A DNA stretch of 64,000 nucleotides from Microbacterium sp. 5K110 (GTDB lineage: Bacteria; Actinomycetota; Actinomycetes; Actinomycetales; Microbacteriaceae): assembly GCF_005774735.1 (NCBI RefSeq), contig NZ_VBUM01000006.1, positions 1 through 64,000 on the forward strand. The letters are read 5' to 3'. A program made the translations under genes and the position numbers. The notes under the pieces were generated by a model. It saw only the letters and a program-made list of their open reading frames with translations. It did not search any database and was not told the DNA's origin. This document shows positions 54,543 to 63,393 of this stretch, in pieces (the stretch's first letter is position 1; the number at the start of each line of letters is the position of its first letter).

Positions 54543-56140
54543 GCGCGTCTGCGGGGGTGCCGCTCAACAAGGTGCTCGGCGAGCTGGGGACGACCGTGGT
54601 TGAACTGGCGCTCGGACGTGTACAGCCGACCTCGACGGTGTCGTCGGTGACGATCTTCGATCCGTTGGATCCCTCGCTGATCATCCCCGGTTCCCTCGTG
54701 CTCGGGGTGGGTGTCGCGGGTGGCGAACCCACGCTCGAGCTCGTGCGCCAGCTGGCGGAGCGCAGAGCGGCAGCCCTCGTCCTGCGCGAGCCGGTATCCG
54801 TGGACCGCGATGCGGCCGCCGTCCTCGATAGTGCGGGGGTCCCGGTCATCGGTCTCGTGCGCGGCGTGCCGTGGAATCAGATCGCCGCGGCCGCGACATT
54901 GGCGATCTCGCGCCAAGCGATCGACGGCTTCGGCGACGACACGGACATCATCGGCGAAGCGACCGATCTGCGCTCGCTCGCCAACTCCGTCGCGGCCCTC
55001 CTCGATGCCGCGGTGACCATCGAGGACGTCAACTCCCGCATCGTGGCGTTCTCCTCCGGCGAGCAGAAGACCGATAAATCGCGACGGGCGGCGGTACTCG
55101 GACAGCGGGTGCCGGAGTCCTCCCAGCAGCGTCTGCGTGACGCGGGGATCTTCCACCGCGTCTACGCCGAGCCGCTTCCGATCTTCATCAAGCCGGGAGA
55201 CGTCTACGAGCGCGGCCGAGCCGTCGTTCGGGTGACCGCGGGAGATTCTCTGCTGGGGTCCATCTGGGCGGTGGTGGACGAGCCGCTCGACGCGAGCCGT
55301 CAGCGCGTGATGGTGGAGGCTGCGAGGATCGTCGCCGTCCAGATGCTGCGGGAGCGAGTCGAGGCGGATGCGTCACGTCGGCATCGACGGCGCCAGCTCG
55401 CGGCCCTCCTGAACGGCGGTGACCAGGCGCGGAGCGCGGCGACCGAGCTGGGCCTGCGCTCGCGAAAGTACATCGTCTTCGGCGTCTCCTCGGTAGACGG
55501 AGGAACCGACGACCCGGCCGACATCGTGCGAATGGAGCGCATCAGCCGGACATTCGAACTGCACCTCGTGACCTACCACCCGCACAGCCTCGCCGGTTCG
55601 GTCGGCGACATCGTCTACGGCATCCTGCCGGTGGACGAGGAGCACGGGGCCGAGGGGGCGTACCTCTCGGCGGTGGGCACGGCGTTCGTCGCTCAGCGTG
55701 CAACCCGCCTTCCGGTTCGGCTGGGAATCGGTGAATCCGTTCGCGACATCGGCGATCTGCACCGCTCCAAGGCTGGTGCCGATCGCGTGCTGCGGGTCAT
55801 CGGGCTTCGTGAGCGGGGTGCGTACCGCATCGACGAGGTGCGACACGACGTCATGCTCGCCGAGATGAAGGATCGGTGGACGGACGAGCAGAGCTCTCTT
55901 CTGCACCAGGTCGATCAGCTCACGGATTGGGACGCCGTCCACGGGACGCAGCTGCTGCTCACCCTCGACCGATATCTCGAGAACTTCGGCGACGTGCGTG
56001 CGGGAGCAGAGGAACTCATCGTGCACCCGAACACCTTCCGACTGCGGCTCCGCCGCATCCAGGAACTCCTCGGCGTCGACCTGGACAACCCCGATGACCG
56101 CTTCAATCTCATGCTCCAGCTCCGATTGCGGCGACTGTGA
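54539..56140 (+). CDS. PucR family transcriptional regulator
   Basis: A 533-residue regulator with the PucR ligand domain (about residues 5-125), a GGDEF-like central domain and a C-terminal HTH_30 (DRYLENFGDVRAGAEELIVH then PNTFRLRLRRIQELLGVD). PucR-type proteins usually activate purine, amino acid or amine catabolic genes in response to a small ligand. Coupled by ATGA to the hydrolase and by TGATG to the racemase, it is the probable regulator of both gene sets, acting at the shared motif upstream of each. Confidence 0.9.
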   Translation: MSASAGVPLNKVLGELGTTVVELALGRVQPTSTVSSVTIFDPLDPSLIIPGSLVLGVGVAGGEPTLELVRQLAERRAAALVLREPVSVDRDAAAVLDSAGVPVIGLVRGVPWNQIAAAATLAISRQAIDGFGDDTDIIGEATDLRSLANSVAALLDAAVTIEDVNSRIVAFSSGEQKTDKSRRAAVLGQRVPESSQQRLRDAGIFHRVYAEPLPIFIKPGDVYERGRAVVRVTAGDSLLGSIWAVVDEPLDASRQRVMVEAARIVAVQMLRERVEADASRRHRRRQLAALLNGGDQARSAATELGLRSRKYIVFGVSSVDGGTDDPADIVRMERISRTFELHLVTYHPHSLAGSVGDIVYGILPVDEEHGAEGAYLSAVGTAFVAQRATRLPVRLGIGESVRDIGDLHRSKAGADRVLRVIGLRERGAYRIDEVRHDVMLAEMKDRWTDEQSSLLHQVDQLTDWDAVHGTQLLLTLDRYLENFGDVRAGAEELIVHPNTFRLRLRRIQELLGVDLDNPDDRFNLMLQLRLRRL

Positions 56141-57339
56141 TGGCATCCTCATCCGGTCAACGGCCGGAGGCGACGATCACCGCCGGCAGTGGTGCGGAGC
56201 GTTGGGTCGATGTGGACCTCGACGCGATCGCCGACAACGTCGCCGCGGTCGCGCGGTGGGTGGCACCTGCAGCGGTCATGGCGGTGGTCAAGGCGGACGC
56301 TTACGGGCACGGCGACGTGCAGGTGGCCCGCGCGGCCCTGCGAGCGGGTGCTGACACGCTGGGGGTCGCCCACGTCGAGGAAGCGTTGAAGCTCCGACGC
56401 GCCGGCATCGGCGCGCCGGTCCTGGCATGGCTCCACACGCCGCGCACCGACATGACGGGAGCCGTGAGAGCCGCTGTCGACCTCGGCGTCTCCTCCTTGG
56501 CGGAGTTGCACTCGGTGGCCCGCGCGGTCGAGACGGCGGGCGGCCGCGCAGGAGTGCACCTCAAGGTCGACACGGGGCTCGGACGCAACGGAGCCTCGCC
56601 CGCCGACCTGGACGAGATCCTCGGTTGGGCCGCGGCCTACGAGGCGCAAGGGCGCATCGAGGTGAAGGGGATGATGTCGCACCTTTCGGCCGCGGAGGAT
56701 CCCGAGCAGGACGAGAGGACGCGTGCGCAGGCACGGACGTTCGTTGCGACGGTCGAGCTCGCCCGTCGCCACGGCATCCGGCCGCACCGTCGGCATATCG
56801 CCAACACGGCAGCGGCCCTTCGTCACCGCGAGCTGCACTTCGACATGGTCCGGCTGGGGCTGGGCACCTACGGGCTGTCTCCCCTGGGGGTGAACGCGCG
56901 CGAGCCCATCGACCTGCGTCCCGCCCTTTCGGTCTCGACCGTCCTTTCGAGCGTGCGCGTCCTTCCCGCTGGCCACGGGATCTCCTACGGCGCACAGTTC
57001 GTGACATCGAGACCGACCCGAATCGGGCTCGTCCCGCTCGGGTACGGAGACGGTTTGCCTCAAACAGCCGACGGCATGAGCGTTCTCATCGGCGGGGCCA
57101 CCTTCCCCGTGCGGGGGAGGATCGCCATGGATCAGCTGGTCGTGGACCTCGGGCCTGCGGAATCAGCCGTCCCGGTCGAGGTCGGTGACACCGTCACGGT
57201 GCTCGGGGGTTCTCGGGGACAGTCCGCAGCGCGATGGGCGCAGGCAGCGGCCACCATCCCGTACGAGGTCGTCACGGGACTGTCGGTACGCGGTCCTCGC
57301 CTCCACTCCCACCTGCCCGCCCCCGACCCCGCGGAGTGA
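56140..57339 (+). CDS. Alanine racemase (catabolic, cluster-encoded)
   Basis: PLP enzyme interconverting L- and D-alanine. The PLP lysine is Lys51 in VVKADAYGHG, and the second catalytic base is Tyr in GHGISYGAQF. The beta-domain motif RIAMDQLVVDLG is present. ATG at 56140 overlaps the PucR stop; a GTG one codon earlier is possible. It lies in a D-amino-acid gene set and not with the cell wall genes, so I read it as a secondary racemase; whether it is the only Alr of the genome cannot be seen here. Length 399. Confidence 0.9.
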   Translation: MASSSGQRPEATITAGSGAERWVDVDLDAIADNVAAVARWVAPAAVMAVVKADAYGHGDVQVARAALRAGADTLGVAHVEEALKLRRAGIGAPVLAWLHTPRTDMTGAVRAAVDLGVSSLAELHSVARAVETAGGRAGVHLKVDTGLGRNGASPADLDEILGWAAAYEAQGRIEVKGMMSHLSAAEDPEQDERTRAQARTFVATVELARRHGIRPHRRHIANTAAALRHRELHFDMVRLGLGTYGLSPLGVNAREPIDLRPALSVSTVLSSVRVLPAGHGISYGAQFVTSRPTRIGLVPLGYGDGLPQTADGMSVLIGGATFPVRGRIAMDQLVVDLGPAESAVPVEVGDTVTVLGGSRGQSAARWAQAAATIPYEVVTGLSVRGPRLHSHLPAPDPAE

Positions 57340-57346
57340 GGGCAGC

Positions 57347-60019
57347 TCAGCCGGTGTTCTGCAGACCGGCGGCCACGCCGCTGACCGACAGCAACAGCAG
57401 GCGCTGGTGCTCGGGATCGGTCTTGGGGGCGTCGGCGGGTGCGTCGCGCAGAGCCCGCAGGGCCCGCAGCTGCAGAAGCGACAGGGCGTCGACGTACGGG
57501 CTGCGCATCTTGACCGCGCGCTGCAGCACGGGCTTGTTGCCCAGCAGCCCGCCACCGGTGATCCGCTCGACCCACGAGCGGGTCAGGAGCATCTCGTCCA
57601 TCACGAGGCCGGCGAGGTCGTCGCGGTCGCCGAGAGCGAGGTACCGACGCGCGATGCGCTCGTCGGCCTTCGCCAGGCTCATCGCGACGTTGTCGATCAT
57701 CGTCCGGAACAGCGGCCACTGCTCGTACGCCTCGCGCAGGCGCTGCTCGTCACCGACGGCATCCAGCGCCGTTCCGAGGCCGAACCACCCGGCGAGGTTG
57801 ATGCGGGCCTGGGTCCACGAGAACACCCACGGAATCGCGCGGAGGTCTTCGAGCGACTCGACCGACAGGCCGCGGCGCGCCGGGCGCGAGCCGAGCGCGA
57901 GGTGCCCGAGCTCTTCCATCGGGGTGACGGTGGCGAACCACGGCGCGAAGCCGGGGGCCTTCACCAGGGCGAAGAACCGTTCGCGTGACGCGACGTCCAT
58001 CGTGGCGGCGACGTCGGCGAACGCTTCGGCCGCCCCGCGGTTGCGGCGTTCGATCGAGGGGGAGGATGCCGTGAGCACCGCGGCCGCGACCTGATCGATG
58101 TGGCGCATCGCGATGTCCGGGTCGCCGTAGCGGGCGAAGATGACCTCGCCCTGTTCGGTGAGCTTGAACCGGCCGTCGACCGAGTGCGGCGGCTGCGCGA
58201 GGATCGCGGAGTTCGCCGGACCGCCGCCGCGCCCGAGGGCGCCGCCGCGGCCGTGGAAGAGGGTCAGCTCGATGCCCTCGGCCTCGGCCCACGTCGAGAT
58301 CAACGCCTGGGCCTCGTACAGCGCGAGGTTCGCGGCGACGGGGCCGACGTCCTTCGACGAGTCGGAGTAGCCGAGCATCACTTCGAGGCGGCGACCCGTG
58401 GCATCCAGTCGACGGACGAAAGCGGGGTGCGAGACGATCTCGGCGAGGATGCCGGGAGCGGCCTGCAGGTCGGCGAAGGTCTCGAACAGCGGGATGACGT
58501 CGAGCACCGGCGGCTGCTCGCCCGGGCCCATCGCGTACGACGCGAGCTCGTGCACGGCGGCCAGGTCGTCGGCGGACTGCGTGAACGACACGATGTACCG
58601 GCCGGCGGCGCGCGGCCCGAAACGCTCCTGCACGTAGGCGATCGAGCGGAAGACCTCGAGCACTTCTTCGGTCTGCTCGCTGCGCTCGCCGCCGGCGCGG
58701 AGCTCGGCGAGGACCTTCGCGTGCACGGCCGAGTGCTGGCGCACCTCGAGCTCGGTCAAGTGGAAGCCGTACGTCTCGACCTGCCAGACGAGGCGCTGGA
58801 GCGAACCGTAGGCCTGGCGTGCGGCGCCGGCCGCGACGAGGGAGTCCTGCACCGTGCGCAGATCGGCGAGCAGGTGCTCGGGATCGCGGTAGGCGAGGTC
58901 GGCGTTGCGCGTGCGCGTCGCGGCGATCTTGCGGGCCAGGAGCAGCAGGATGCGGCGGTGCGGCTCGTCGGGGGAGCGCTCGGCGATCTCGGCCGCGGCG
59001 TCTTCGTCGGCGGCGCGGAGGCGGTGCCACAGCGCAACGAGCGCGTCGCTCGGCGGGGTGGTCTCGGCATCCAGCGTCAGTCCGCGACCCACGCGCTGCG
59101 TCGTGCGCTCGAGGCCGATCAGCACGTGCTCGCTCGCGATCGCGGCGGCCTTGCGGGTGACGGATGCCGTGACGAAGGGGTTGCCGTCGCGGTCACCACC
59201 GACCCAGGAGCCGACGCGCACGAAGGGCTTCACGATCGGCGCGCGGGCACCGGCGTTCTCGCCCTGCAGGATATCGTCGATGCGGCGGTACACCCGTGGG
59301 ACGGCGGTGTAGAGCGTCTCGTCGAAGACGGCCATGACCGAGCGCACCTCGTCGACCGGTGACGGCTTCTCGCGGCGGAGGGGCGCGGTGCGCCACAGCG
59401 TGTCGATCTCCTCGAGCATGCGGCGCTCGGTGCGCCGGGTCTCGGTGTCGTTCTCGCCGGCGTCGTCGTGCTCGGCGAGCAGCTCGGACAGCCGGCGGAT
59501 GCTCGTGGAGATCGCGCGGCGGCGGGCCTCGGTGGGGTGCGCGGTGAAGACCGGGTGGAACCGCAGCGCCTGCAGACGCGCCAGCGCGCCCTCCTCGCCG
59601 ATCTCGCTCGACAGGCGCTCGAAGGCCGTCGCGATCGTGTCGGGGGTGCCGCCGCGCGACGGACGGTCGCCGCGCTCGCGGAGCACGCGCACACGCTGGT
59701 GCTCCTCGACGAGGTTGACGAGGTGGAAGTACGCCGTGAAGGCGCGCGCCACTTCGTCGGCGCGGGCGATCGAGAAGCCGTCGGCGATCGCCGCAGCCCG
59801 CTCGAACGCCTCGGGCGTCTCGTCGGTGTAGGCCTGGATCGTCGCCGTCCGCAGTTTCTCGACGTCGTCGTAGAGGCCGGGGGAGCCGCTCTCGCGAAGC
59901 ACGCGGCCCAGGAGCGAGCCGAGCAGACGCACGTCGGCGCGCATCTGTTCGGGGAGTTCTTGGCCTGCTTCGAAGCGGCCCACGAGGTCGATGGCCTCGG
60001 TCGGGGTCAGTTCACGCAC
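57347..60019 (-). CDS. ppc: Phosphoenolpyruvate carboxylase
   Basis: Anaplerotic enzyme making oxaloacetate from PEP and bicarbonate. The catalytic His is in FHPVFTAHPTEARRR near residue 150, the glycine loop is FHGRGGALGRGGGPAN, and GYSDSSKDVG and the C-terminal QNTG end are intact. With the GTG start at 60019 the protein has 890 residues. TACTCT lies seven bases before that GTG, making it leaderless; an upstream GTG (60058) would precede the promoter. It is convergent with the racemase, seven bases apart. Confidence 0.96.
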   Translation of the reverse strand: MRELTPTEAIDLVGRFEAGQELPEQMRADVRLLGSLLGRVLRESGSPGLYDDVEKLRTATIQAYTDETPEAFERAAAIADGFSIARADEVARAFTAYFHLVNLVEEHQRVRVLRERGDRPSRGGTPDTIATAFERLSSEIGEEGALARLQALRFHPVFTAHPTEARRRAISTSIRRLSELLAEHDDAGENDTETRRTERRMLEEIDTLWRTAPLRREKPSPVDEVRSVMAVFDETLYTAVPRVYRRIDDILQGENAGARAPIVKPFVRVGSWVGGDRDGNPFVTASVTRKAAAIASEHVLIGLERTTQRVGRGLTLDAETTPPSDALVALWHRLRAADEDAAAEIAERSPDEPHRRILLLLARKIAATRTRNADLAYRDPEHLLADLRTVQDSLVAAGAARQAYGSLQRLVWQVETYGFHLTELEVRQHSAVHAKVLAELRAGGERSEQTEEVLEVFRSIAYVQERFGPRAAGRYIVSFTQSADDLAAVHELASYAMGPGEQPPVLDVIPLFETFADLQAAPGILAEIVSHPAFVRRLDATGRRLEVMLGYSDSSKDVGPVAANLALYEAQALISTWAEAEGIELTLFHGRGGALGRGGGPANSAILAQPPHSVDGRFKLTEQGEVIFARYGDPDIAMRHIDQVAAAVLTASSPSIERRNRGAAEAFADVAATMDVASRERFFALVKAPGFAPWFATVTPMEELGHLALGSRPARRGLSVESLEDLRAIPWVFSWTQARINLAGWFGLGTALDAVGDEQRLREAYEQWPLFRTMIDNVAMSLAKADERIARRYLALGDRDDLAGLVMDEMLLTRSWVERITGGGLLGNKPVLQRAVKMRSPYVDALSLLQLRALRALRDAPADAPKTDPEHQRLLLLSVSGVAAGLQNTG

Positions 60020-60086
60020 ACGCCCCAGAGTAGTTGCGTCACGTTGCGGCCATGTCACGCGGGCCGTTCCGTGCCGTTCCGGCGGT

Positions 60087-60178
60087 CACAACGCAGGAGA
60101 TTCTCCGGGCTCTGGCGAGGGATGCCGCAGGATTTCGGGCCGTTCGTGCGTCAGCATCCCGCATTCTCCTGCGTTGTG
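60087..60178. repeat. Inverted-repeat element 1 (CACAAC-type)
   Basis: Perfect 14-base ends CACAACGCAGGAGA and TCTCCTGCGTTGTG, 64 bases apart, with a nested pair GGGATGC (60119-60125) / GCATCCC (60154-60160). It has no coding capacity and looks like a REP or MITE-like element. Confidence 0.6.
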
Positions 60179-60192
60179 TCCCCGTATCGGGC

Positions 60193-60265
60193 GGCACAAC
60201 TCCGGCTGCCCGAGCGCGGTCGAGCGCTCCGGGCGCCGGCGCCCCGGATCTGCAGGAGTTGTGCC
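60193..60265. repeat. Inverted-repeat element 2 (CACAAC-type)
   Basis: Perfect 11-base ends GGCACAACTCC and GGAGTTGTGCC around a GC-rich core containing GGGCGCCGGCGCCC. The ends resemble those of element 1 (CACAAC followed by GC or TC), so the two probably belong to one repeat family placed side by side. Confidence 0.55.
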
Positions 60266-60341
60266 TGCCGCGGGACCGCGCGGCACGGGGGCGGGGCATA
60301 CTCGGGGCAGCGGCTCCGACCGTGCCGCAGGAGGAGGGACC

Positions 60342-60983
60342 GTGAGCGACGACGCGCTGCGCGAGGCCGCCGAGACGATGCGCGCGGTGCGGGAACGCTG
60401 CGCCTGGACGCAGACGATCGACCATCGAGACCTCGTGCCGTACCTCGTCGAGGAGAGCGCCGAGGTGATCGACGCGGTCGAGTCCGGGACGCGCGCGGAC
60501 CTCCGCGAGGAACTCGGCGACCTGCTCTGGCAAGTGCTGTTCCACGCCGAGATCGCCGCCGGCGACCCCGACGAACCGTTCGACATCGACGACGTGGCCC
60601 GCGGCCTCACCGAGAAGATGGTGCGCCGGCATCCGCACGTCTTCGGTGACGCCGTGGCATCCACTCCCGAAGAGGTGCTGGTGCACTGGAACGCGGCGAA
60701 GGCCGCCGAGAAGCGCGAGCGCACGAGTGTGCTCGACGGCGTCAGCGACCACATGCCTTCGCTCGCCCTGGCGCAGAAGGTGCTCGGCAAGGCGGCGCAG
60801 GTCGGGGTGACCGCGGGCCGCGCGCCCCTGGCGCCCACGACGGAGTCCGAGCTCGGCGACGCGCTGCTCGCCCTCGTGCAGCTCGCCCGCGAGCAGGGGT
60901 GGGATGCCGACCGCGCGCTGCGCTCCCGTCTCCGCCACCTGTCCGCCGAGGTGCGGGCGTCTGAGGCGCGCCAGATCACGTGA
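60342..60983 (+). CDS. mazG: Nucleoside triphosphate pyrophosphohydrolase
   Basis: MazG hydrolyses (d)NTPs to monophosphates, cleaning damaged nucleotides. The all-alpha NTP-PPase core shows WTQTIDHRDLVPYLVEESAE, then ELGDLLWQVLFHAEIA with its EExxE-type metal ligands, and a histidine-containing KMVRRHPHVFGD. At 213 residues it holds one full MazG domain and a short second part. GGAGGAGGG precedes the GTG. The last four codons and stop (ending RQIT) fall inside a palindromic repeat. Confidence 0.9.
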   Translation: MSDDALREAAETMRAVRERCAWTQTIDHRDLVPYLVEESAEVIDAVESGTRADLREELGDLLWQVLFHAEIAAGDPDEPFDIDDVARGLTEKMVRRHPHVFGDAVASTPEEVLVHWNAAKAAEKRERTSVLDGVSDHMPSLALAQKVLGKAAQVGVTAGRAPLAPTTESELGDALLALVQLAREQGWDADRALRSRLRHLSAEVRASEARQIT

Positions 60984-61051
60984 TCTGGCCGAGGTCACGC
61001 CTTGCGACGCGCCATAACGGGTGCTGTCGGCGAGTTCACGTGATCTGGCGC
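60968..61051. repeat. Inverted-repeat element covering the mazG stop codon
   Basis: Ends GCGCCAGATCACGTGA (60968-60983) and TCACGTGATCTGGCGC (61036-61051) are exact reverse complements. The first end also forms an 18-base palindrome, CCAGATCACGTGATCTGG (60971-60988). It supplies the final codons and stop of mazG. Confidence 0.65.
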
Positions 61052-61088
61052 CCCACCCGCCCGGACGGACGCGGCGCTCGAGGACTGG

Positions 61089-61094
61089 AACAAT
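61089..61094 (+). promoter_or_regulatory. -10-like element of hisS (leaderless)
   Basis: AACAAT ends six bases before the GTG at 61101, matching the spacing at other leaderless genes here, though its first base is not T. Confidence 0.4.
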
Positions 61095-61100
61095 GGGAGC

Positions 61101-62378
61101 GTGGCATCCGTGAACCCGCCGCGCGGCATGCGCGACTTCCTCCCCGCTGACAAGGCCCGACGCGAGCGCGTGCTCGCCGTGATCCGCGAGCGTTACCGCG
61201 CGCACGGCTTCGACGAGATCGAGACCCCCGTCGTCGAGGAGTACGCGCGTCTGCACGCCGGGATCGGCGGCGACAACGAGAAGCTGTCGTTCAGCGTCCT
61301 CAGGCGCGGACTGGATGCCGAGGCGATCCGCGCCGCGGCCGAGGACCCGGCGGCGCTCGCCGACCTGGGTTTGCGCTACGACCTCACGGTTCCGCTCGCC
61401 CGGTTCTACGCCACCCACCGCGCGTCGCTGCCCTCGGTGTTCCGCGCGATCCAGATCGCACCGGTGTGGCGCGCCGAGCGCCCGCAGAAGGGGCGCTACC
61501 GCCAGTTCGTGCAGTGCGACATCGACATCATCGGCGACGCCACCGCGCGTGCCGAGGCCGAGCTCATGACGGCGAGCCTCGACGTGCTCGACGCCCTGGG
61601 ACTCGAGGGCGGCACGATCCGCGTCAACGACCGTCGCGCGCTGGACGCGATGCTCGACGTCTTCGGGTTCGCCCCCGACGAGCGCCCGGGCGTGCTCATC
61701 ACGATCGACAAGCTCGACAAGATCGGCGCCTCCGGCGTCGTGGCCGAGCTGCGGGGGCGTGGCGCCTCGGCGCCCGCGGTCGACGCTTTCGCCGCGTACC
61801 TCGACCGGCCGCACTCCGACGCCGCGGGGTTCGACGCCGTCGGTATCCGTGCGGCCCTGCCCGACGGCATCCCGGACGAGATCGTCGACCACCTCGTCGC
61901 GCTCGGTGAGACGGTCGCGGCCGCGCGCGGCGGCGACGTCCCCCTGCGGTTCGACCCGTTCCTCGTCCGCGGTATGGGGTACTACACCGGCACGATCTTC
62001 GAACTCGCCCACCCGAGCGTCGACTACTCGCTGGGTGGCGGCGGGCGCTACGACGGCATGATCGGCCGCTTCCTCGGCCAGGACGTGCCGGCGGTCGGTT
62101 TCTCGATCGGCTTCGAGCGCATCGTCGACCTGCTCCCGGATGCCGAGAGCGCGGGCGACCACGCCGTGGTGCTGGTCCACGACCGCGATGTCCCCCTCGT
62201 CGACCTGGTGAGTCTGAAGACGGTGCTCGTGGGCGAAGGACGTCGGGTGCGACTGGAGCAGCGCACCAAGAACCTCAAGGCGCTGCTGGAGCGCGCCAAC
62301 GCAGACGGATACACCGCCTTCGCGACGGTCGGGAGCGCGACCACGCGCGAGAGTCTCGAGATCAAGCCGCTCGGCTGA
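61101..62378 (+). CDS. hisS: Histidine--tRNA ligase
   Basis: Class II synthetase charging tRNA-His. The 425-residue protein starts NPPRGMRDFLPADKARRE, has motif 2 around APVWRAERPQKGRYRQFVQCD, the histidine-specific GGGRYDGMIGRFLG, and motif 3 PAVGFSIGFERI. It belongs to the HisS form common in actinobacteria. A GTG start is taken because it precedes the conserved N-terminus and follows the -10-like box. Confidence 0.95.
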   Translation: MASVNPPRGMRDFLPADKARRERVLAVIRERYRAHGFDEIETPVVEEYARLHAGIGGDNEKLSFSVLRRGLDAEAIRAAAEDPAALADLGLRYDLTVPLARFYATHRASLPSVFRAIQIAPVWRAERPQKGRYRQFVQCDIDIIGDATARAEAELMTASLDVLDALGLEGGTIRVNDRRALDAMLDVFGFAPDERPGVLITIDKLDKIGASGVVAELRGRGASAPAVDAFAAYLDRPHSDAAGFDAVGIRAALPDGIPDEIVDHLVALGETVAAARGGDVPLRFDPFLVRGMGYYTGTIFELAHPSVDYSLGGGGRYDGMIGRFLGQDVPAVGFSIGFERIVDLLPDAESAGDHAVVLVHDRDVPLVDLVSLKTVLVGEGRRVRLEQRTKNLKALLERANADGYTAFATVGSATTRESLEIKPLG

Positions 62379-62411
62379 CCCGACGCAGCCCCGCGGGCGG
62401 GCGTCGCGCCC

Positions 62412-63269
62412 TCACGCCACCGCGCTGATGAGCGCTTGCTCGGGATGCTCGGCCGCGAGTCGTTCCAGGCGCGCCGCCGTCCCGGCATCCCGCGGGGCGA
62501 ACCACACGACGCGAGACCCCAGGCCCTCGTCGACCCACACGCTCGACATCTCCAGGTGGAGTTCGCCGACGCGGGCGCTGACGAGGTGCTTGACGGCGTG
62601 CGGCTCGCCGCCGACGTCACCGCGGCTCCACAGCTCCGCAAAGCGCGGCGAGGCGGCTTCGAGGTCGGCGATGAACCGCTGCCACGCCGGTTCGTCGTGG
62701 TGTCGCCCGTACGCCGAGCGCAGTCGCGCGGCCATGCGCCGCTGCGCATGATCGAGGTCGACGTGCGAGCGCTGCCAGGTCTCGTCGGTGAACAGCAGCA
62801 CGGCGCAGTTCCGACGCGCGGTCGGCATCTCGTCGAGGTCGTCGAAGAGGTAGCGGTACGCCCGGTTGTAGGCGCGGATCTCGAAACGCGAGGTCTGCAG
62901 CGCCGCGGGGTAGGGGAGGAGCTTCTCGAGCAGATCGAGGTGGGGTGTCTCGACGCAGGCCCGCGCCGCGCGTTCGGGTCGGGGGAGGTCGGCGAGGGCG
63001 AACAGGTGGTCGCGCTCGTCATCGGTGAGTCGGAGGGCGCGGGCGATCGCGGCGATGACCTGGACGGATGCCGCGATCGGGCGGCCCTGCTCGAGCCACG
63101 TGTACCAGGTCAGACCCACACCGGCGAGCTGCGCGACTTCTTCGCGGCGCAGTCCCGCGACGCGGCGACGTGCACCGTCCGGAAGTCCCACGTCGGACGG
63201 CTGCAGTCGCGCTCGTCGACTGCGCAGGAACGCGGCGAACTCCGCGCGCGTCTCGTCGGATCGGGTCAT
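62412..63269 (-). CDS. XRE-type regulator with MmyB-like ligand domain
   Basis: A 285-residue regulator: an N-terminal helix-turn-helix (REEVAQLAGVGLTWYTWLEQG near residue 44) and a C-terminal MmyB-type PAS-like domain (FEIRAYNRAYRYLFDDL and FAELWSRGDVGGEPHAVKHL). Such proteins often control an adjacent transporter or oxidoreductase. The divergent MFS gene starts 124 bases away with a clear palindromic site between them, so local control is likely. Confidence 0.9.
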   Translation of the reverse strand: MTRSDETRAEFAAFLRSRRARLQPSDVGLPDGARRRVAGLRREEVAQLAGVGLTWYTWLEQGRPIAASVQVIAAIARALRLTDDERDHLFALADLPRPERAARACVETPHLDLLEKLLPYPAALQTSRFEIRAYNRAYRYLFDDLDEMPTARRNCAVLLFTDETWQRSHVDLDHAQRRMAARLRSAYGRHHDEPAWQRFIADLEAASPRFAELWSRGDVGGEPHAVKHLVSARVGELHLEMSSVWVDEGLGSRVVWFAPRDAGTAARLERLAAEHPEQALISAVA

Positions 63270-63339
63270 GACGTCTCCTTCCGCCGCGAGCCTAGGCTTC
63301 GGCGTGCTCTCCGGAGGGGCTCAGGGTGTTGCTCCGACT

Positions 63340-63370
63340 ACCAGGATCAGGAGACTCCTGGTACCAGGAT
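63340..63370. promoter_or_regulatory. Candidate operator between the XRE regulator and the MFS gene
   Basis: TCCTGGTACCAGGA (63356-63369) is a perfect palindrome, and a further half-site TACCAGGAT (63339-63347) repeats that at 63362-63370 at 23-base spacing. AGGAGACTCCT links the two. Confidence 0.55.
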
Positions 63371-63393
63371 GGGGCACCCTCCATGCTGGCACC

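Larger units (their letters stand above)
60020..60341. other. 322-base intergenic region between ppc and mazG
   Basis: No gene is visible. It holds the ppc promoter (TACTCT at 60032-60027, minus strand), two adjacent inverted-repeat elements (60087-60178 and 60193-60265) and a strong ribosome site for mazG (GGAGGAGGGA near 60330). Confidence 0.7.

Noticed and set aside
60087-61051. CRISPR array or insertion sequence at the repeats around mazG
   Set aside because: The repeats are inverted pairs, not evenly spaced direct repeats, and there is no cas or transposase gene nearby.
62380-62406. Terminator between hisS and the XRE regulator
   Set aside because: CGACGC/GCGTCG can pair but the stem is interrupted and lacks a T-run; too weak to list.
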